In this document: positions 11,725 through 24,139 of the stretch, one piece after another
Numbering within the stretch: position 1 is the stretch's first letter
How the letters are laid out: the number at the start of each line of letters is the position of its first letter
Assembly: GCA_029851415.1 (NCBI GenBank)
Contig: CM056743.1
Coordinates: 15,430,727-15,494,726, forward strand
Direction: 5' to 3'
DNA length: 64,000 nt
DNA from: Eretmocerus hayati
Taxonomy: Eukaryota; Arthropoda; Insecta; Hymenoptera; Aphelinidae
The notes under the pieces: model-generated
What the model was told of the DNA's origin: nothing
Seen by the model: the letters and a program-made list of their open reading frames with translations, nothing else
Databases searched by the model: none
Position numbers and translations under genes: made by a program

Positions 11725-11979
11725 TAGAGCTCGGAATTTCGTGTTACAACACTTTTTTTCGTGTTATTGCACGTTTTGGGTTATTGCACGTTCGAAAGAA
11801 ATGAAGTATATATCAACATCAAGTGTGAAAATAATCAATAAAATTGCGAGAATTCTGAACATAGCTCTCATTGAGGCTGCGCTTTTGGGGTTATTACTAA
11901 ATTTGTTTATGTTTTGATTGCTGTTGGAAAGTTTTTAAGCGAAATTTCGTGTCTGATCCAAATTTGAAGTCAATTCAAG

Positions 11980-13859
11980 ATGCCTAAAGTAGCGCAAAGT
12001 CTTGGTGCCAAAATTCGATCGTGGATTGCGCCGTATAACAAGGAATTTGAAGTCTTCACCACGGATGGTACAGTGGTATACTGCAACATTTGTTCGAAGG
12101 GTATAGGCTGTGAGAGGAAATCTCAAATCGACGCGCATGTCATTACAGGTTTGAGTTTTGTGAAATCCTGGCTAGATGCCTGGAAAGAGCAATGAGCATT
12201 CACGTTCATGAATAATTCCAGGCCAGCATACTGGAGCGTTGGCCCGTAAAAGAAAATCTAGAAGAGAAAAACAGACATTGCTAGCGTCTCAATCGAAGAA
12301 TGTGTTTTTCATGGATCTATGCTACGCTCTCGTAGCCTCTAATATTCCGTTGCATAAACTGAGCGCTGATCCATTCCGTAATTTCCTCCAGAAGTACACA
12401 CAAAATCAAGTGCCAACGGAAAGTGGTCTTCGCAAAACTTACATTCCTCTAATTTTCGAAGAAAGTCTCCGTAAAATCAAAGAAGTTGTCGGTGAGAATT
12501 ACGTATACATTTCGGTGGATGAAACAACCGATGCTAGAGGAATATATATTGCGAATCTGTTGATTGGAGTTTTGGCGCAGGAAACTTTTGGGAGAGCATT
12601 TCTAATAGCGAGTCAGCAGTTGAATAAAACTAACCACGAGACCATAAGCCGATTCATTAACACCAATCTCAGGCGGTTCTACGAAGGCGAGTCATTTGAA
12701 GACCGAATTCTACTACTCTTGTCAGATGCTGCTAGTTACATGATTAAGGCTGGCAAGGGCTTGAGATTATTCTACGCTAATTTACATCACGTCACGTGTG
12801 TAGTGCATGGTATGCACCGATTGGCTGAAGAAGCACGAGCGATCTGTCCCGATGTGAATAAGCTGGTAAATGCCGGGAAGAAGATGTTCTTAAAAGCTCC
12901 ATCCCGTCTAGAAGTGTATCAAGAAATAATGAACAAGCCCTTGCCACCACAGCCAGTGCTAACACGTTGGGGTACATGGCTGTCTGCAGCACTTTTCTAC
13001 GCAGAGAATTTTCAGCAGTTCAAAATTGTCGTGCAAAATTTGGAAGAAGATGCGGAGTCAGTGACGAAGGCTAACCAGGAGAGTGTTTCAGATCCGGGTC
13101 ACGGATTTGGCTGAAACTTTGGAAATAGTCTTCTTTCGGTGCCAAGAGATGATATCCAAAGTTGTAGACCCTAACGCTCAAGCGTCTCCGAGCTACAGCC
13201 ATGGACATTAGCATTGCAGGTATACCTATGAGTATAATTTTTAACATGGGTCCATATGGGCAATACTAATGTCCTTGGCTGTAGCTCAGAAACGCTTGAG
13301 CGTTAGGGTTTATAATTTTGGGTTTCATCTCTTGGCACTAAAAGAAGACTATTCCCAAAGTCTCAGCCAAATCCGTGATCCGGATCTGAAACACTCTCCT
13401 GGTAAGTCACTAGTGCAGAATCAGAACGTTCTGAGTCAGTTGACATTTTTGCAGGCAAACTTGTCGTTTCTGCCTCAAAGTATCGAAGATATGATGGTGG
13501 CAGGACAGACGTTGCGGGGCCAATTCGAAATCCTTAATGTGGTGGAAGAGAAAATAAAGTCAATCCCTGGCGGTAGAGGAGTCCGTCTCCAGAATAAATT
13601 TGATAGTGTCTTCGACAAGAATTCAGGACTAACATTCTTACGGGAAATTCTCAAAGTCCAAAGTGGCGAACAAGTGACAACTCGTGAAATAAATGATATG
13701 GAACCAACGATAATTAATAGTTTCGCATATGCTCCCCTCACATCTGTTGATGTTGAGAGATCATTTTCATATTATAAACATCTTTTGAGTGATCGGAGAT
13801 ATAGTTTCAACCAAGATAATTTGGAGAAGCACCTGGTTGTCGGTTTCAATAAAATTTGA
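11980..13859 (+). pseudogene. hAT transposase, spliced, disrupted by a MITE
   Basis: Exon 1 (11980-12148) encodes a BED-type zinc finger start (VYCNICSKGIGCERKSQIDAH). A 73 bp GT-AG intron (12149-12221) joins in phase to exon 2, which continues QHTGALARKRKS and completes the finger. Exon 2 shows the hAT RNase H-like core: VYISVDETTD with the first acidic residue, LLLLSDAAS with the second, CVVHGMHRL, TRWGTW, and the C-terminal dimerisation block with the catalytic Glu (TSVDVERSFSYYKHLLSDRR). The frame is broken at 13075 by a 328 bp foldback insertion. Counting only 11980-12148, 12222-13074 and 13406-13859 gives 1476 nt, exactly 492 codons including TGA, all open. It would bind the TIRs and catalyse cut-and-paste transposition. 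This copy is probably inactive unless the insertion excises. Confidence 0.9.
13075..13402. mobile_element. 328 bp foldback MITE inside the hAT transposase
   Basis: The element is almost entirely palindromic: about 140 bp arms beginning CCAGGAGAGTGTTTCAGATC at 13075 and ending with its reverse complement at 13402, with a loop near 13220-13260. It is flanked by TAA on both sides (13072-13074 and 13403-13405). A 3 bp TWA duplication is typical of PIF/Harbinger elements, so I suggest a Harbinger-type MITE. It has no coding capacity. Its right edge with the duplication forms G|GTAAGT, a consensus splice donor. Confidence 0.88.
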
Positions 13860-14013
13860 GCAATGAAAAGGCGTATGAGTCCACTTTTTCATCTTCGAAA
13901 GACGATATTTTTTATTGCACGTTTTGGAACTTGATACTGCACGTTTCTCGATTTTTTGCTGCACGAAACATGGCATTTTTTGGAGTTTTTACTGCACGAA
14001 ATTCCGAGCTCTA

Positions 14014-14021
14014 GATATAAG
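14014..14021 (+). other. 8 bp target-site duplication, right copy
   Basis: GATATAAG, identical to 11717-11724, directly follows the right TIR. Confidence 0.9.
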
Positions 14022-17000
14022 TTATTGGGCACGCTGATGCCGAGGTATCGAAGATCCGATTTATAGGAGCATTCTAGATGCTGTTCCTCTTCTGAAAATA
14101 TCTGCAAGTCAAACAAGCAAGTGAGGCACTTTTGATAGTCTCTATGATGGAGTCTTGGTCGTGCATCACATCTTCTTCTTCAAATATTAGGAGGGAATCA
14201 GGTTTGTGCAAAATAATCATACTGGACTGTTTCTCAATATCAACATTCGTCTATTTATTGTTCTACGTCTGCTCTACAATCTATAGAGTCGTGATACTTT
14301 ATTCCTTGCAATTCTGAAATACAACACATTCATACTTAACATTTATCCATATTTTTCTATATTTACATGAGAAAGTTCCACATCAGACGATATATAATTG
14401 TTCAGAAGGTTTATATCTTGGACGAAACGTGGCATAAAGATTGTGTTAGCCTCATTCTAATATAAGACTAGTAATTGTGTTGACGTACAAAATACCGGTA
14501 CAAAATGAACTTGTGAGCCAAAAACGAACGGTGATAAGAAACCTAAGGGACTTTGCGCACATTATATAACGCTACCCTTGCAATGATTCAGATCTTTCGA
14601 ACCATGCAAAAAATTGTAGATTTACTGGTCATTATTGTGCGAAAGAATGGAAGGATTAGGTTATTCAATTGGGTACAAACCACGCGTGCAATCAAGATTC
14701 ACCTCCAACCAGTCAACCTTGAAAATCTGAGAATAACTCAAATGGAATCTTGGGATTCTGTTTCGTCGTAAGATGGCACGACTAGTACAATAGTACAAAA
14801 CATTTTTTTGATAAACTGAGCGTTAAAGTCTACTCTGTGGACAGTTTTCTGACTTTTATTCATAATTTATCAAGAAGTATAGTTCGATACACGAGGTTAG
14901 AACCTATTTTCTGCATCCTTGTGGTGATTTCAACCCTCGCCTACAGATTAGGCTAAGAATCCACTACTCGGACGCAAAAAGAGTTTTTACAGCCTTGTAC
15001 CGGAAAATCCCATCACTCCTCCGTATCATCCTATACTTTTTGATCAACTGTGATCGGGTGTGAACGAACTGCGATAGTACAATTTCATGCATAGGTTATC
15101 CTAAAGACTGTTCATGCTGACTTAGGAGGCAAACCTTATGAATAATATGAAAGTGCATAGGTATAAAAAAATGACGGACAAAAATAACTATGCAAAATGC
15201 ACAAGTCATGACGGTTCAAAGTACATAATCGTTCAGAATTTTCTAAAAGAGTTTGAGAAAGTATGAGTCAACATTCTGCCTACTGTTAGTCATCTCGGAA
15301 TCTTGCGGTGAAAAGTCACGCTCTTGAATCCAATTATGATCCAGATATATTCATCCTCTCTCGTAGTACTGAACAAAATATTATATATCTAACGCGATGG
15401 TGGATTGAAGCGGTTCGATCCGTACATAACACGTGTGGGATCTCATTCCAACGCTTTGATTTGTAATTCACGCAGAGGTTTGGCGGAATCCATCACTGTT
15501 TTCCGCCATCAAATCCTCTTTTACATATAAAGATTTGACATACTTTTCACTCGTGATGTTGGCAGTTGTTGCTTCAGTTTGGCATCCGAGGTGAAAGATG
15601 TTTTCCAGTCAAAAAACCGTTTTCTTGGAGTAAAGGCAAAATCGTCTACAGAAAACTCTGATTTCAAGAATTGAGTGCATAAACTGCTGGAATCAACAGA
15701 CGTGTATCTAAGGGACAGATTACTACGAGAAGAGATTCTTGAAAACCCAAATTCAATAGAATTGTCATCGTCCCAGTTTCGACTTTTACACGTTGTTGTT
15801 CTATTCGAGTTGCAATGACCCAACACAGCGAAAGTTTTTCAAAGAACTCTATGCAAAATCACAAACAACTCGTGTGAGTAGTGCTGAGTAGCATGCTCTG
15901 TGGATTCATTGGTATCATTCTTGAATTGGAGTTTGATCAAAATGTTCACAAAGTTGCATCATCTGTGGCTATTTAGGCGAAATTAGTAGAATCTGATGCA
16001 AATGATTGTTCAATCTCCTAATCCAAGGGTCATCTTATGGTATCATATTCGGTCTTCCATGAAAGTAGTTTCTGCGTGGGCTGGAGGGATATTTGCTACT
16101 AGAGTATTAACTCCTCAATGTCAGTCACCTTGCAAACGAACTCGCGTGTAGAAGTAATAGAAGAAGAGCTAGAGTTCGTGTCGTTCCACCGCTGTTGCTC
16201 GAGTTTCCGTGTTGCATTGCTGCTGGATGTTCACCTGTGAACACAGATTTCAAACAAACAAATTAAGTATTATGCAGATCACTAAAATTGCAGGTATCAT
16301 GGATAACTATTTATATTGTTCAGAGGAGGTGCAACCTTGATTTTGAAGTCTGGCTTGAAAAATTGTGAAAGGGGCGGACTGAAGTGAGTTTTCCCAAACA
16401 ATTGAGTATCTAATGAGTACAGAGGGATTCAGTATTGAGAACTAAGATCAGTAGAGGTGCTTCGAAATCCGCTCAAAAGTATTCTCTCGAGATTAAAACA
16501 GTGACGCAGTTAGTTTTGGAAAAAAACTATTTCTTGGACATTTTAATTTTTTCTGAATTACGCTCCCTCCAACGGATTCCTCAACTCATACGACAGATTC
16601 TGTTCGTAATCATGAATATCACCCGCAGAAAATTTTGATACCCGTTGATAAAGTCAGGTAGGACTGATTCCATTTCTTTGGTTCTAAATCATGTATTGGG
16701 TGATGGATTTGATTCTCTTGCTTCTCGTGTCCCAACAAAAACCCGTTCCTATCCAACACAAGATGAATCGTCCCCCACATCTATAGATGTTGTGAGACAG
16801 GGCAGTCTTCTTTGGTGCTGCTCTGATTATTTTGAAGTGGAATACTTTCATTATTTCAATCCAATAATTTCGGTTTGATCCTTACTCATGGTGTATTTCG
16901 TCTCTGGCTATCTCAAGGTATTTTTCACACTCATGCTAAGACTTGATTGAGAGCTCGCTGGCATAGGTTAATTTCTGAAGAGGCGTAGAAAGTTGTACAG

Positions 17001-17110
17001 GGTTCATCTGTTCCATCGAGGTTATCATTGAGAGACAGAGAGAGAAAGAGTAAGACATTATGACGCTCTTGGTGGAAATGGATAGATTCAACTTGAAGAA
17101 TGATACAATA
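14022..17110. other. Unassigned non-coding stretch
   Basis: About 3.1 kb of AT-rich sequence with only short, unrelated open frames. No inverted repeats, terminal repeats or domains were recognised. Confidence 0.45.
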
Positions 17111-17353
17111 ATCCTGCAAACGGCATTTTGTAGAACGTAAAAAATGCTATTTGTAGCTATTTTTTGAAGAACTTTTTACGTTCTACGTGTGCGAACGTGC
17201 AAGATGTTGAATTATTCAGAATGATAGTTATGAAAACCCACCGTTTTGAGTATTTTGATAGCTTAGCCGTTCTTAGACGTGGAACGAAGAAAATAATCGA
17301 GAGATATCTACACATATCATTTTTTTCGTTCTACAAAATGCCGTTTGCAGGAT
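17111..17353. mobile_element. 243 bp MITE with TA target duplication
   Basis: Inverted repeats start ATCCTGCAAACGGCATTTTG at 17111 and end with the reverse complement at 17353. At least 27 bp are perfect and similarity continues about 20 bp inwards. TA lies on both sides (17109-17110 and 17354-17355), consistent with a Tc1/mariner-type non-autonomous element. The internal sequence repeats the TTCTACGT or TAGAACG motif. Open frames within it are not genes. Confidence 0.85.
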
Positions 17354-17878
17354 TACCGTATCCTCATTTGCAACAAAACTGCTGCCGTATCACTGGAAGT
17401 GAAAATTTTCAAAAATATCTCAGAATTGATCAGCTTCCAGTACCTACTGGATAATCCATAAAAATCATCCGAATCACTGGAAAGTTGGCAATTCTCATGT
17501 TCTCTGACATGCTCCTCTCAGAATGGCCCCTCGAGTCCAAGATATCGCGCTATTTCGAGAAAGGGTGATACTGCATTCACCGTTCACGAATTTAGTGTTA
17601 TCGTATATATGATGATTTTCTAATGATACTGTGTCTCGTTTTTGCCATTTTTCCTGTATTTAAACAGAATTTTCTCGATTCGAATGAGAAATTTTCTTGT
17701 AACATTTTGAGATTATCGATACTTTTCGAGTTGTGAGGCATTTTGACCAGAAAAATGAAAACTCCAACCCGGAAAAATGGAACTAGTCCTACCTAACTTG
17801 ACGAATTTGTCTAAAATTATCTTTGTGTGACGTTTCCATGGTCCTAAACAAAATGTCGTATAGGTTTAGTATTTAGTT
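17354..17878. other. Unassigned non-coding stretch
   Basis: No gene or repeat recognised between the MITE and the G tract. Confidence 0.4.
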
Positions 17879-17899
17879 GGGGGGGGGGGGGGGGGGGGG
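17879..17899 (+). repeat. 21-base G homopolymer
   Basis: An uninterrupted G run in an AT-rich context. Its length may be an assembly estimate, since homopolymers of this size are unreliable. Confidence 0.95.
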
Positions 17900-19630
17900 A
17901 GCACCATCCAGAGAGTAAAAATGGGCTGAAAATTTTTTCCTAGAAACTTTGCAACGAGTGCCTTGACCTGTAATATCCCTGATTGTCATATAAATAGAGA
18001 AAAAAGCAAGTACCAGTCTGAGTTTGAGTCTGTTGTGGAAGGTTCACTACTCGTACTGGAACTTTCGAGTTCAAGGTTACGACAGCTCAAAGTCTTCGTT
18101 TCGTAATGCAGTTTTTGACCCCCAGACGGCGATTCAGTTCGTCCACTTTTGCAGAAGTAGCGTGAATTTCTGCATTTGGAAAATAAACCGCGTGAGGCCC
18201 TCGAAAAGCACCCCTATGTTAGTGTAGACTCCCAGTATCGTTTCGGGAGGTCCAACCGCGGTGAAAACCATTGTCTGTGATGGTATTAAAAAAGAATTTG
18301 CTCGGCGAAAGCCTAGACTCGCCTCCGACCGAGCTATCTCACTTATCCAATTTTGCCTCCGTCCAATTTTGCCCCACTCTCCCCTATATCTGATGCTCGA
18401 TATCTACAAGACTAGAGTGGCAGCATTTCAAGATTCGCCGGATCAAGATCTTGATCGAAATTGCAATCACCTCGTAATGCAGGATCACAATCAAAAGCTT
18501 GGACGAAGCCTTTCTTTCCTTCGCTAGCCAAAGGCGGAATATTACTCTACTCCATCCATTTTTCCCTCTTGCTCGACCATTTGTCGAGAGAATGGGGTCG
18601 TAGTGGAGGCTGCGATAACGTGATCTGCGCCTCCCGCTCCCTACTGAACGAACGAAATTCTTTCGCGACGCTGCAGAGGATCTTATATAGTCTCACTAAG
18701 CGAGTATAATTCATAGCAGGTGATTCCGCAGAACTGTAGGCAAGAATGAGCTCATTTTTTACCCCATGAGCAGTCCTCAGTGGTAAGAGGGAGTGATGGG
18801 CAGGGTCGGACGGTCTTTTAAATGAGAAGTATTGCGTCCGGCTGATATAAGTCAATGGCATATTATTCTCTTGATTCTCTTTTACTCATTCACGGGCAAC
18901 AAATCAGTACGATACGTGGGGACAAATGACCCTTCAGCCACGCCAGTGTAGAAAAGAACATGACTTTTCATAAATGACCATGAGAGTGTCCCTCATCTCC
19001 CACACTCCACCGATTCTTTTTCCTCCACCCCCTCTCTGGATGTCTTCTATATAATGAAAAACCACGGGGAGAAAATTTTCAGACCCCTGGAATTGATTAA
19101 ATATTGCTGCATAGAGCATCAAATTTCAAATTTCGACTCAAAAATAACGTTCTTCACGACTTTTTTGTCCTGATGTTTGAGCTCGTAAAAGGTAGTACTT
19201 TGGGTCTAACCAACAATCGAGGATATACAATTTAACGTAAGATTTTACACCGAATTTTTGAGATAGAGAGACACCAAGTATGTCAAAACTCATTTTTTTC
19301 GCCACGAAACAAATTTCAGCACGTTCTCCTTGTCTGTTTCGGGTATAAGGATCTGACATGCTTGCCGGGTTTCCTGCGCACAGGCTCTGATTCTTCTAAG
19401 ATGCCGGACGAAGAGAGCAGTTTTCCCTGGTTTTAATTTTGGATGCATAAGGCCGTGCTGGTAATTTTGAGTTTCTAGCTCTCTCGGATCGACCAATGTT
19501 CATCAAACGCAATAGTATCAAGATCAGGTCCTTACGTAACTATTCTGTGCCAGACTGTGGGATATGAGACGTCATTGGAGCAAAATCCCCATGCTACTAA
19601 TGCAAAATCTACTCCGTTACACAGCCATTT
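17900..19630. other. Unassigned non-coding stretch
   Basis: Short frames only. Nothing recognised. Confidence 0.4.
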
Positions 19631-19639
19631 TACCCCTGT

Positions 19640-20700
19640 GTTCAGGCAATCCGACATCGATGTCAGATCCCTATATCAGTCGCTGTGTACTCCATCAGCG
19701 ATAGTCAAAACCATCTAGAACCATCTGCTGTAACGTTGCTTAGCATTACGCACTTCTTGCAGCTTAGCCCGCCTTGAATCTAGGCAAACCAAACTCGGCA
19801 TCTCACTTGGAACTCAACACACCGTCGAGACGCATACTTCGCAACACTTGGCCCATCCATGGCCACGCTGCTCCGTTATTCTGACGTATTCTGGCGCCGT
19901 CAGGAACGTCGTCACCGCGCCTTAGTGACCTTTTCATAATTGTTTTACGCTCTCTGGTACCTGAGTCATATTCGTGTGAACATACTGTGTGTCATTCTAC
20001 TCAATCTTAACCTCATTTTGACCGCATACCGAACCTTAAATTCCTCAATATCCGAGTTGTGCCAAACGTGATCGGTGACGAAAAATCTAATGAAACGTTA
20101 CTAGGGACCCCTTGTTCGAATCCGCTATGTCCTAGCGGACTTTGATGTTATTTGACACAATATCCTATTGGTAGATTGACGGGGCTCGGAGTTCCGCTTG
20201 CGGGAGAAACCTCGTCAATGAGAATGAAAATTAAGTTCACCCCCGCGTCTCGCTGGTCGGAGACGAGGTAGTTGAGAGTTGAGCAGTCTTGTTTTGTTGA
20301 GTTGAGGCCACGACTTTCAACGCTTCGAGCAGCGCCAAGCGTTTGGCCTGTTGAAGTCCGTAGACGTCTCGTCGGTACTCCTCCTCGGAGCGGGGTGCGT
20401 AGGTCTTGGGACGTCCCTGTCATTGGCTGGGACGGTCCAACAGTCCGGTCCAGGTTCGTGGGCGTTCTCACGCCGTCGTCGGAGTGGGGACGGGGTTAGG
20501 CACTCGAATAATTTGCACAGTTTCAAGATACAATTGCGACCCGGTACTCGAGGTACGAAACACAAACACTATGCACACTTGGTCACTCATGCCACGGGGG
20601 CAACTTGGAACAGTCGTAATGGCGAGGCCACGGCAAATATTCTCTCAAATGTTCGCAAGTTCGAGACACTCAAATAATATGGTCACTCATTAGTATGAAA
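19640..20700. other. GC-elevated block, unassigned
   Basis: The sequence is visibly richer in G, C and CpG than its surroundings, and 20148-20677 has overlapping frames of 75-108 codons on both strands. A short motif recurs: GGCACTCGAATAATTTG near 20497 and GACACTCAAATAATATG near 20665, with GGTCACTCAT at 20581 and 20681. This could be part of an LTR or another mobile element, or a promoter region. No termini or domain settle it. Confidence 0.3.
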
Positions 20701-23549
20701 TATACTGAACGAGATGTGATTACTGTATATCGTTTACTTGATTTTTCCACTTCTTGTTAATTCAGCCAAGAACGCAGGTGGGATGTATCATTACGAATGT
20801 GAATAATAACAAATTCGTATGAGTGCTCTTCAACCAACGCTGAGCTCTCGTAATTCACCGAGTCATTTCCTGATGAGTGATTCATTTGCTTTAATTTGTC
20901 GACGAGACGGTAAGAATCACAGAATCTTGAAAATGTATGAAACAGTGCTAAAACTACGTAGGGAATAATCCCATTCCCTCCGATAGACACCAAACAAATT
21001 TTTGACTATAGATGGTGGTAGATTTTAAGTATGTAATTTGCTAATATTGATTTTCCACACCGGAAAATTGCAGCTCAGAGGAATCTCCAAATCTAGAGGA
21101 AATATAAACTCACGTACATTTTTAGAGTCACGGGAAAGAAAACTCTCGTTTCGACCCACGGATTAACTTTGAAAAGCACAAAAATGAAACCACATTCGTA
21201 GCTAGAGTTTCAAAGTGGAAGAACTGTCAGTCTAACCGTTCTTAGGCTATTTCATTACATTTTTCATCTTCTCTGGGATGAGCAAAAATGGTTCATCAAA
21301 TTATGCACTCGTAGATTACTCCCCTGTTATAATGTTGAAACGGAAATTTCACATCCATGTTCTGTAGCAGTCTCAATTCTGAGTGATATTATGGTAAATG
21401 GTATCACTCAGGTAGAATGGCTAAAAGTTCACGATGTCTCGCTTGTTGTTGCGGTGGCCTGACGCTAGCAGGATTGTACTTGATAAAATATACGTATACA
21501 TCTGCAATCTTGTATCTCCCCTTTTTTCTACTTTTAAATCAGAATGAGAACGAATTTTCGCTCTTCGCTGAGGTAACTGGAAGCGTCACTCACTCTGTGT
21601 GAAATGCCAGTTTGTAATGAAATTTGCTACGTACCACGATTCCAAGGTCTGATTGTGAGCCATGGCAATATCAGTAATTGAAACATTCTGCCAAGAAAGC
21701 GTCGCCGTTCGCGCTTTCAGTGAAAGGTATATAACTGAGTAGAAATTGAGTCTATTCGAGATAGCGGGAAAAATCTTCTTTTCAACATTCTACACAACCG
21801 TCGATTTCATGTATCATTTTCAGGTACTCCTTTGAGTTTGTTGCTCAGCACGTCAAGTAATGTGAATGAGGTTTCTTATTCTGTAGGGATTGTACAGTTT
21901 CACAGAAAAGGCGATTGCTAAATATAGATGAAAAGTTGTAGCATGCAAAAAATGATTAAGGCCAAATTCTTGGAACTGAAAATGGCTAATACACGAGTCA
22001 AAATATCTTCCTCCTGGTACGATGAAGATCGCCAATCGATACAAATAAAATTCTAGCACCTGATGCGTACGAAAAATCCCTGAATCTTTCCTACCATTCA
22101 TAGGAATTGTTGAAAATATTCTTGTTTTACTTCGTCTTATTTCCCATTTTCAGTAATTGAGGGCTAGTATCATTCGTCGTGAGAATGGAAGTGTTTTGAA
22201 TTAATTTATCAATAGAGGGTGATATTGTCTATTCTACCCCGCACAATCAACTTTTGAACGAAAAAGATCATCCTGTCAAAAAAGACGCTCGAGATGATTA
22301 AAAAAATTCGTACATCCTTGCTGCAATCTCTAACGATGCAGGTGAATTTGGTATGAGAATAACAGGGGATTCAGGCCATCATTCAGTCCCACGAAAATCT
22401 CAGAGATAAATACATCGATAACAAATTCTCCGAGTTATTCACGGGGGATGTTCTCTTCCTGATAATCTCTCTTCAAGCATGTCCCCCTTAAGAATATTAT
22501 GTCAATTCGATTGGAGGATATAAAGGTTCCATATGTCGGGAAGGAAGGTTAGGGAGAACAACCTTGATCATTCAGTATGTTCATTGGAGAATTTTTCATT
22601 AAATCTTGATGCTAGATGATGATCGTGTGGATCATTGATCAGCTGGGCGGGGTTTGATTTCGGGAATTTATCGCACCAGCATTCCAAGAGTGATGGAAAG
22701 TCATGACGGGACGTCCAATTCATATCGACGAGAACGTCAAAAATATCGCGATCATCCTTGATAAATTCAAGCTCCTGAATCAATTCATCCGTGGAAATCG
22801 TAAATAATCGTCATTAAGGTCCGACTCATTTTGTTGGTAGTACTGATCGGAGTATTTACATACGTATGAGGGCATTTTTCAACTGCATGATAACTATCTA
22901 TGATCAACAATAATACCATATTTGTAAGAGGTCATTGTCCGCAGGAGAGTGAGCATTTGTAGAATTATCGTAACATCAGAACTGAAGAAATGAGCATAAT
23001 AATATATTGACGAGTCTGATGTCAAATTTTTTACGCGATTGGATCAAACACGCGATGTTTACACTATCGATCAAGTCGCGACAATGCAGTGGTGTCATTA
23101 TCCTCCATACGTGAAATTAACCCACACGACCAGGATATTGCGACAGGTGCAGCGCACGTTGTCGGAATGGAATCCATTAACGATGTGTCGGGCGGAAATT
23201 AGCCAGAATAGAGAGTGCATGGTTTACTTGTCTATTGCACTCATACCACGATTGATCGTATGAATCGTCTCGTAAGAATGGGCTAACAAGATCGATGTTT
23301 CATTCTATGAAATTCATTGCGATGTGCAACGGCTTTCATAATTTCGCCAAAACAAAAGAATTCATAGAAAAATGCGTACAACCCCCTCATTTTACTGATA
23401 GTATCATGATTTTAACGTGATCCATGTCCCGGTATCAAATCAACCGAAACTCAGATGAAATATCTTCCTAGCCTGTTTATCATCAACTATTCATTCTGAC
23501 GAAAGCTAGAGTAACGCAAATGGATGAGGCACCTCACAATGCCTTGAAG
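20701..23549. other. Unassigned non-coding stretch
   Basis: AT-rich, with only short open frames. No element boundaries recognised. Confidence 0.4.
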
Positions 23550-23681
23550 GTACACTCGGAAGCAGTCTAAACTGTCCACCAATGCAGCCAACTTAAAGGT
23601 CCCTCTCCTATGCTGATTACATGGGAGAGTGGCCTTCAAGTTGGTCACAGTGTGGACAGTTCAGACTGCTTCCAAGTGTAC
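23550..23681 (+). repeat. 132 bp hairpin with about 58 bp arms
   Basis: Bases 23550-23607 (from GTACACTCGGAAGCAGTCT to ACTTAAAGGTCCCTCTCC) match the reverse complement of 23624-23681, with a roughly 16 base loop and scattered mismatches. The arms are longer than in a typical miRNA precursor. Possible readings are a short foldback element or a hairpin-RNA locus. Confidence 0.75.
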
Positions 23682-23717
23682 ATAGATCGAATTGGAGTAA
23701 TCCAATATCGATCTATG
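23681..23717 (+). repeat. Second short hairpin directly following
   Basis: CATAGATCGAATTGGA pairs with TCCAATATCGATCTATG across a 4 base loop. It abuts the larger hairpin with no spacer. Confidence 0.65.
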
Positions 23718-23774
23718 TCACTCGATCAACAGATCCATTGATTAAAATTAGCTTGCATCAGCCAAGTCATGTAA

Positions 23775-23852
23775 TAATATGATTTGAAATTCCCGCGAGC
23801 GATAAGGTTCCGATCGTTCATATCAATCGAGACAAAAATTGATTCTAATTAT
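23775..23852 (-). repeat. Diverged relative of the 1406-1480 / 1933-2010 repeat
   Basis: The reverse complement reads GTCTCGATTGATATGAAC then a segment ending CTCGCGGGAATTTCAAAT. It aligns with GACACTCGATCGATATGAT to CTCGCGGGAATTTCAAATTA in the first element. This shows the nested element belongs to a dispersed family. Confidence 0.55.
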
Positions 23853-24139
23853 CGCAATTCCCTGATGAATGATCAATGATTGACTGGAATGAAAATTTTT
23901 CACTTTTAGATGAAACCATGAATTTTGCGTCGAAAAATATTTTTAAGGACATGAATCGATAGCTTTCTTCCTCATCCTTCGAATGCTTTCTGTAAAATTC
24001 CCGTAGATCCGACGACGTCCGAGTAATCGCTGTTTTAGTGAAGGAATCCGTGTTCTATTCATTTTGGCGGGTACATGAGGAAAGAAACAGGTCAGAAATA
24101 CACAGATGAAGGATCCCTTGCTACAATGAGCAGTGCTCC

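Larger units (their letters stand above)
11725..14013 (+). mobile_element. Complete hAT-superfamily DNA transposon
   Basis: The ends are perfect 19 bp inverted repeats, TAGAGCTCGGAATTTCGTG at 11725-11743 and its reverse complement at 13995-14013, flanked by the 8 bp duplication GATATAAG. Subterminal regions carry several copies of TTATTGCACGTT or TGCACG (11762-11795 on the left, 13912-13998 on the right), as expected for hAT transposase binding sites. The element encodes one spliced transposase. It is 2289 bp here, or 1958 bp without the nested MITE and its target duplication. Exact TIR and duplication identity argues for a fairly recent insertion. Confidence 0.92.

Noticed and set aside
20105..20135. 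TTGTTCGAATCC as a tRNA B box
   Set aside because: No A box or paired stems at the expected distance.
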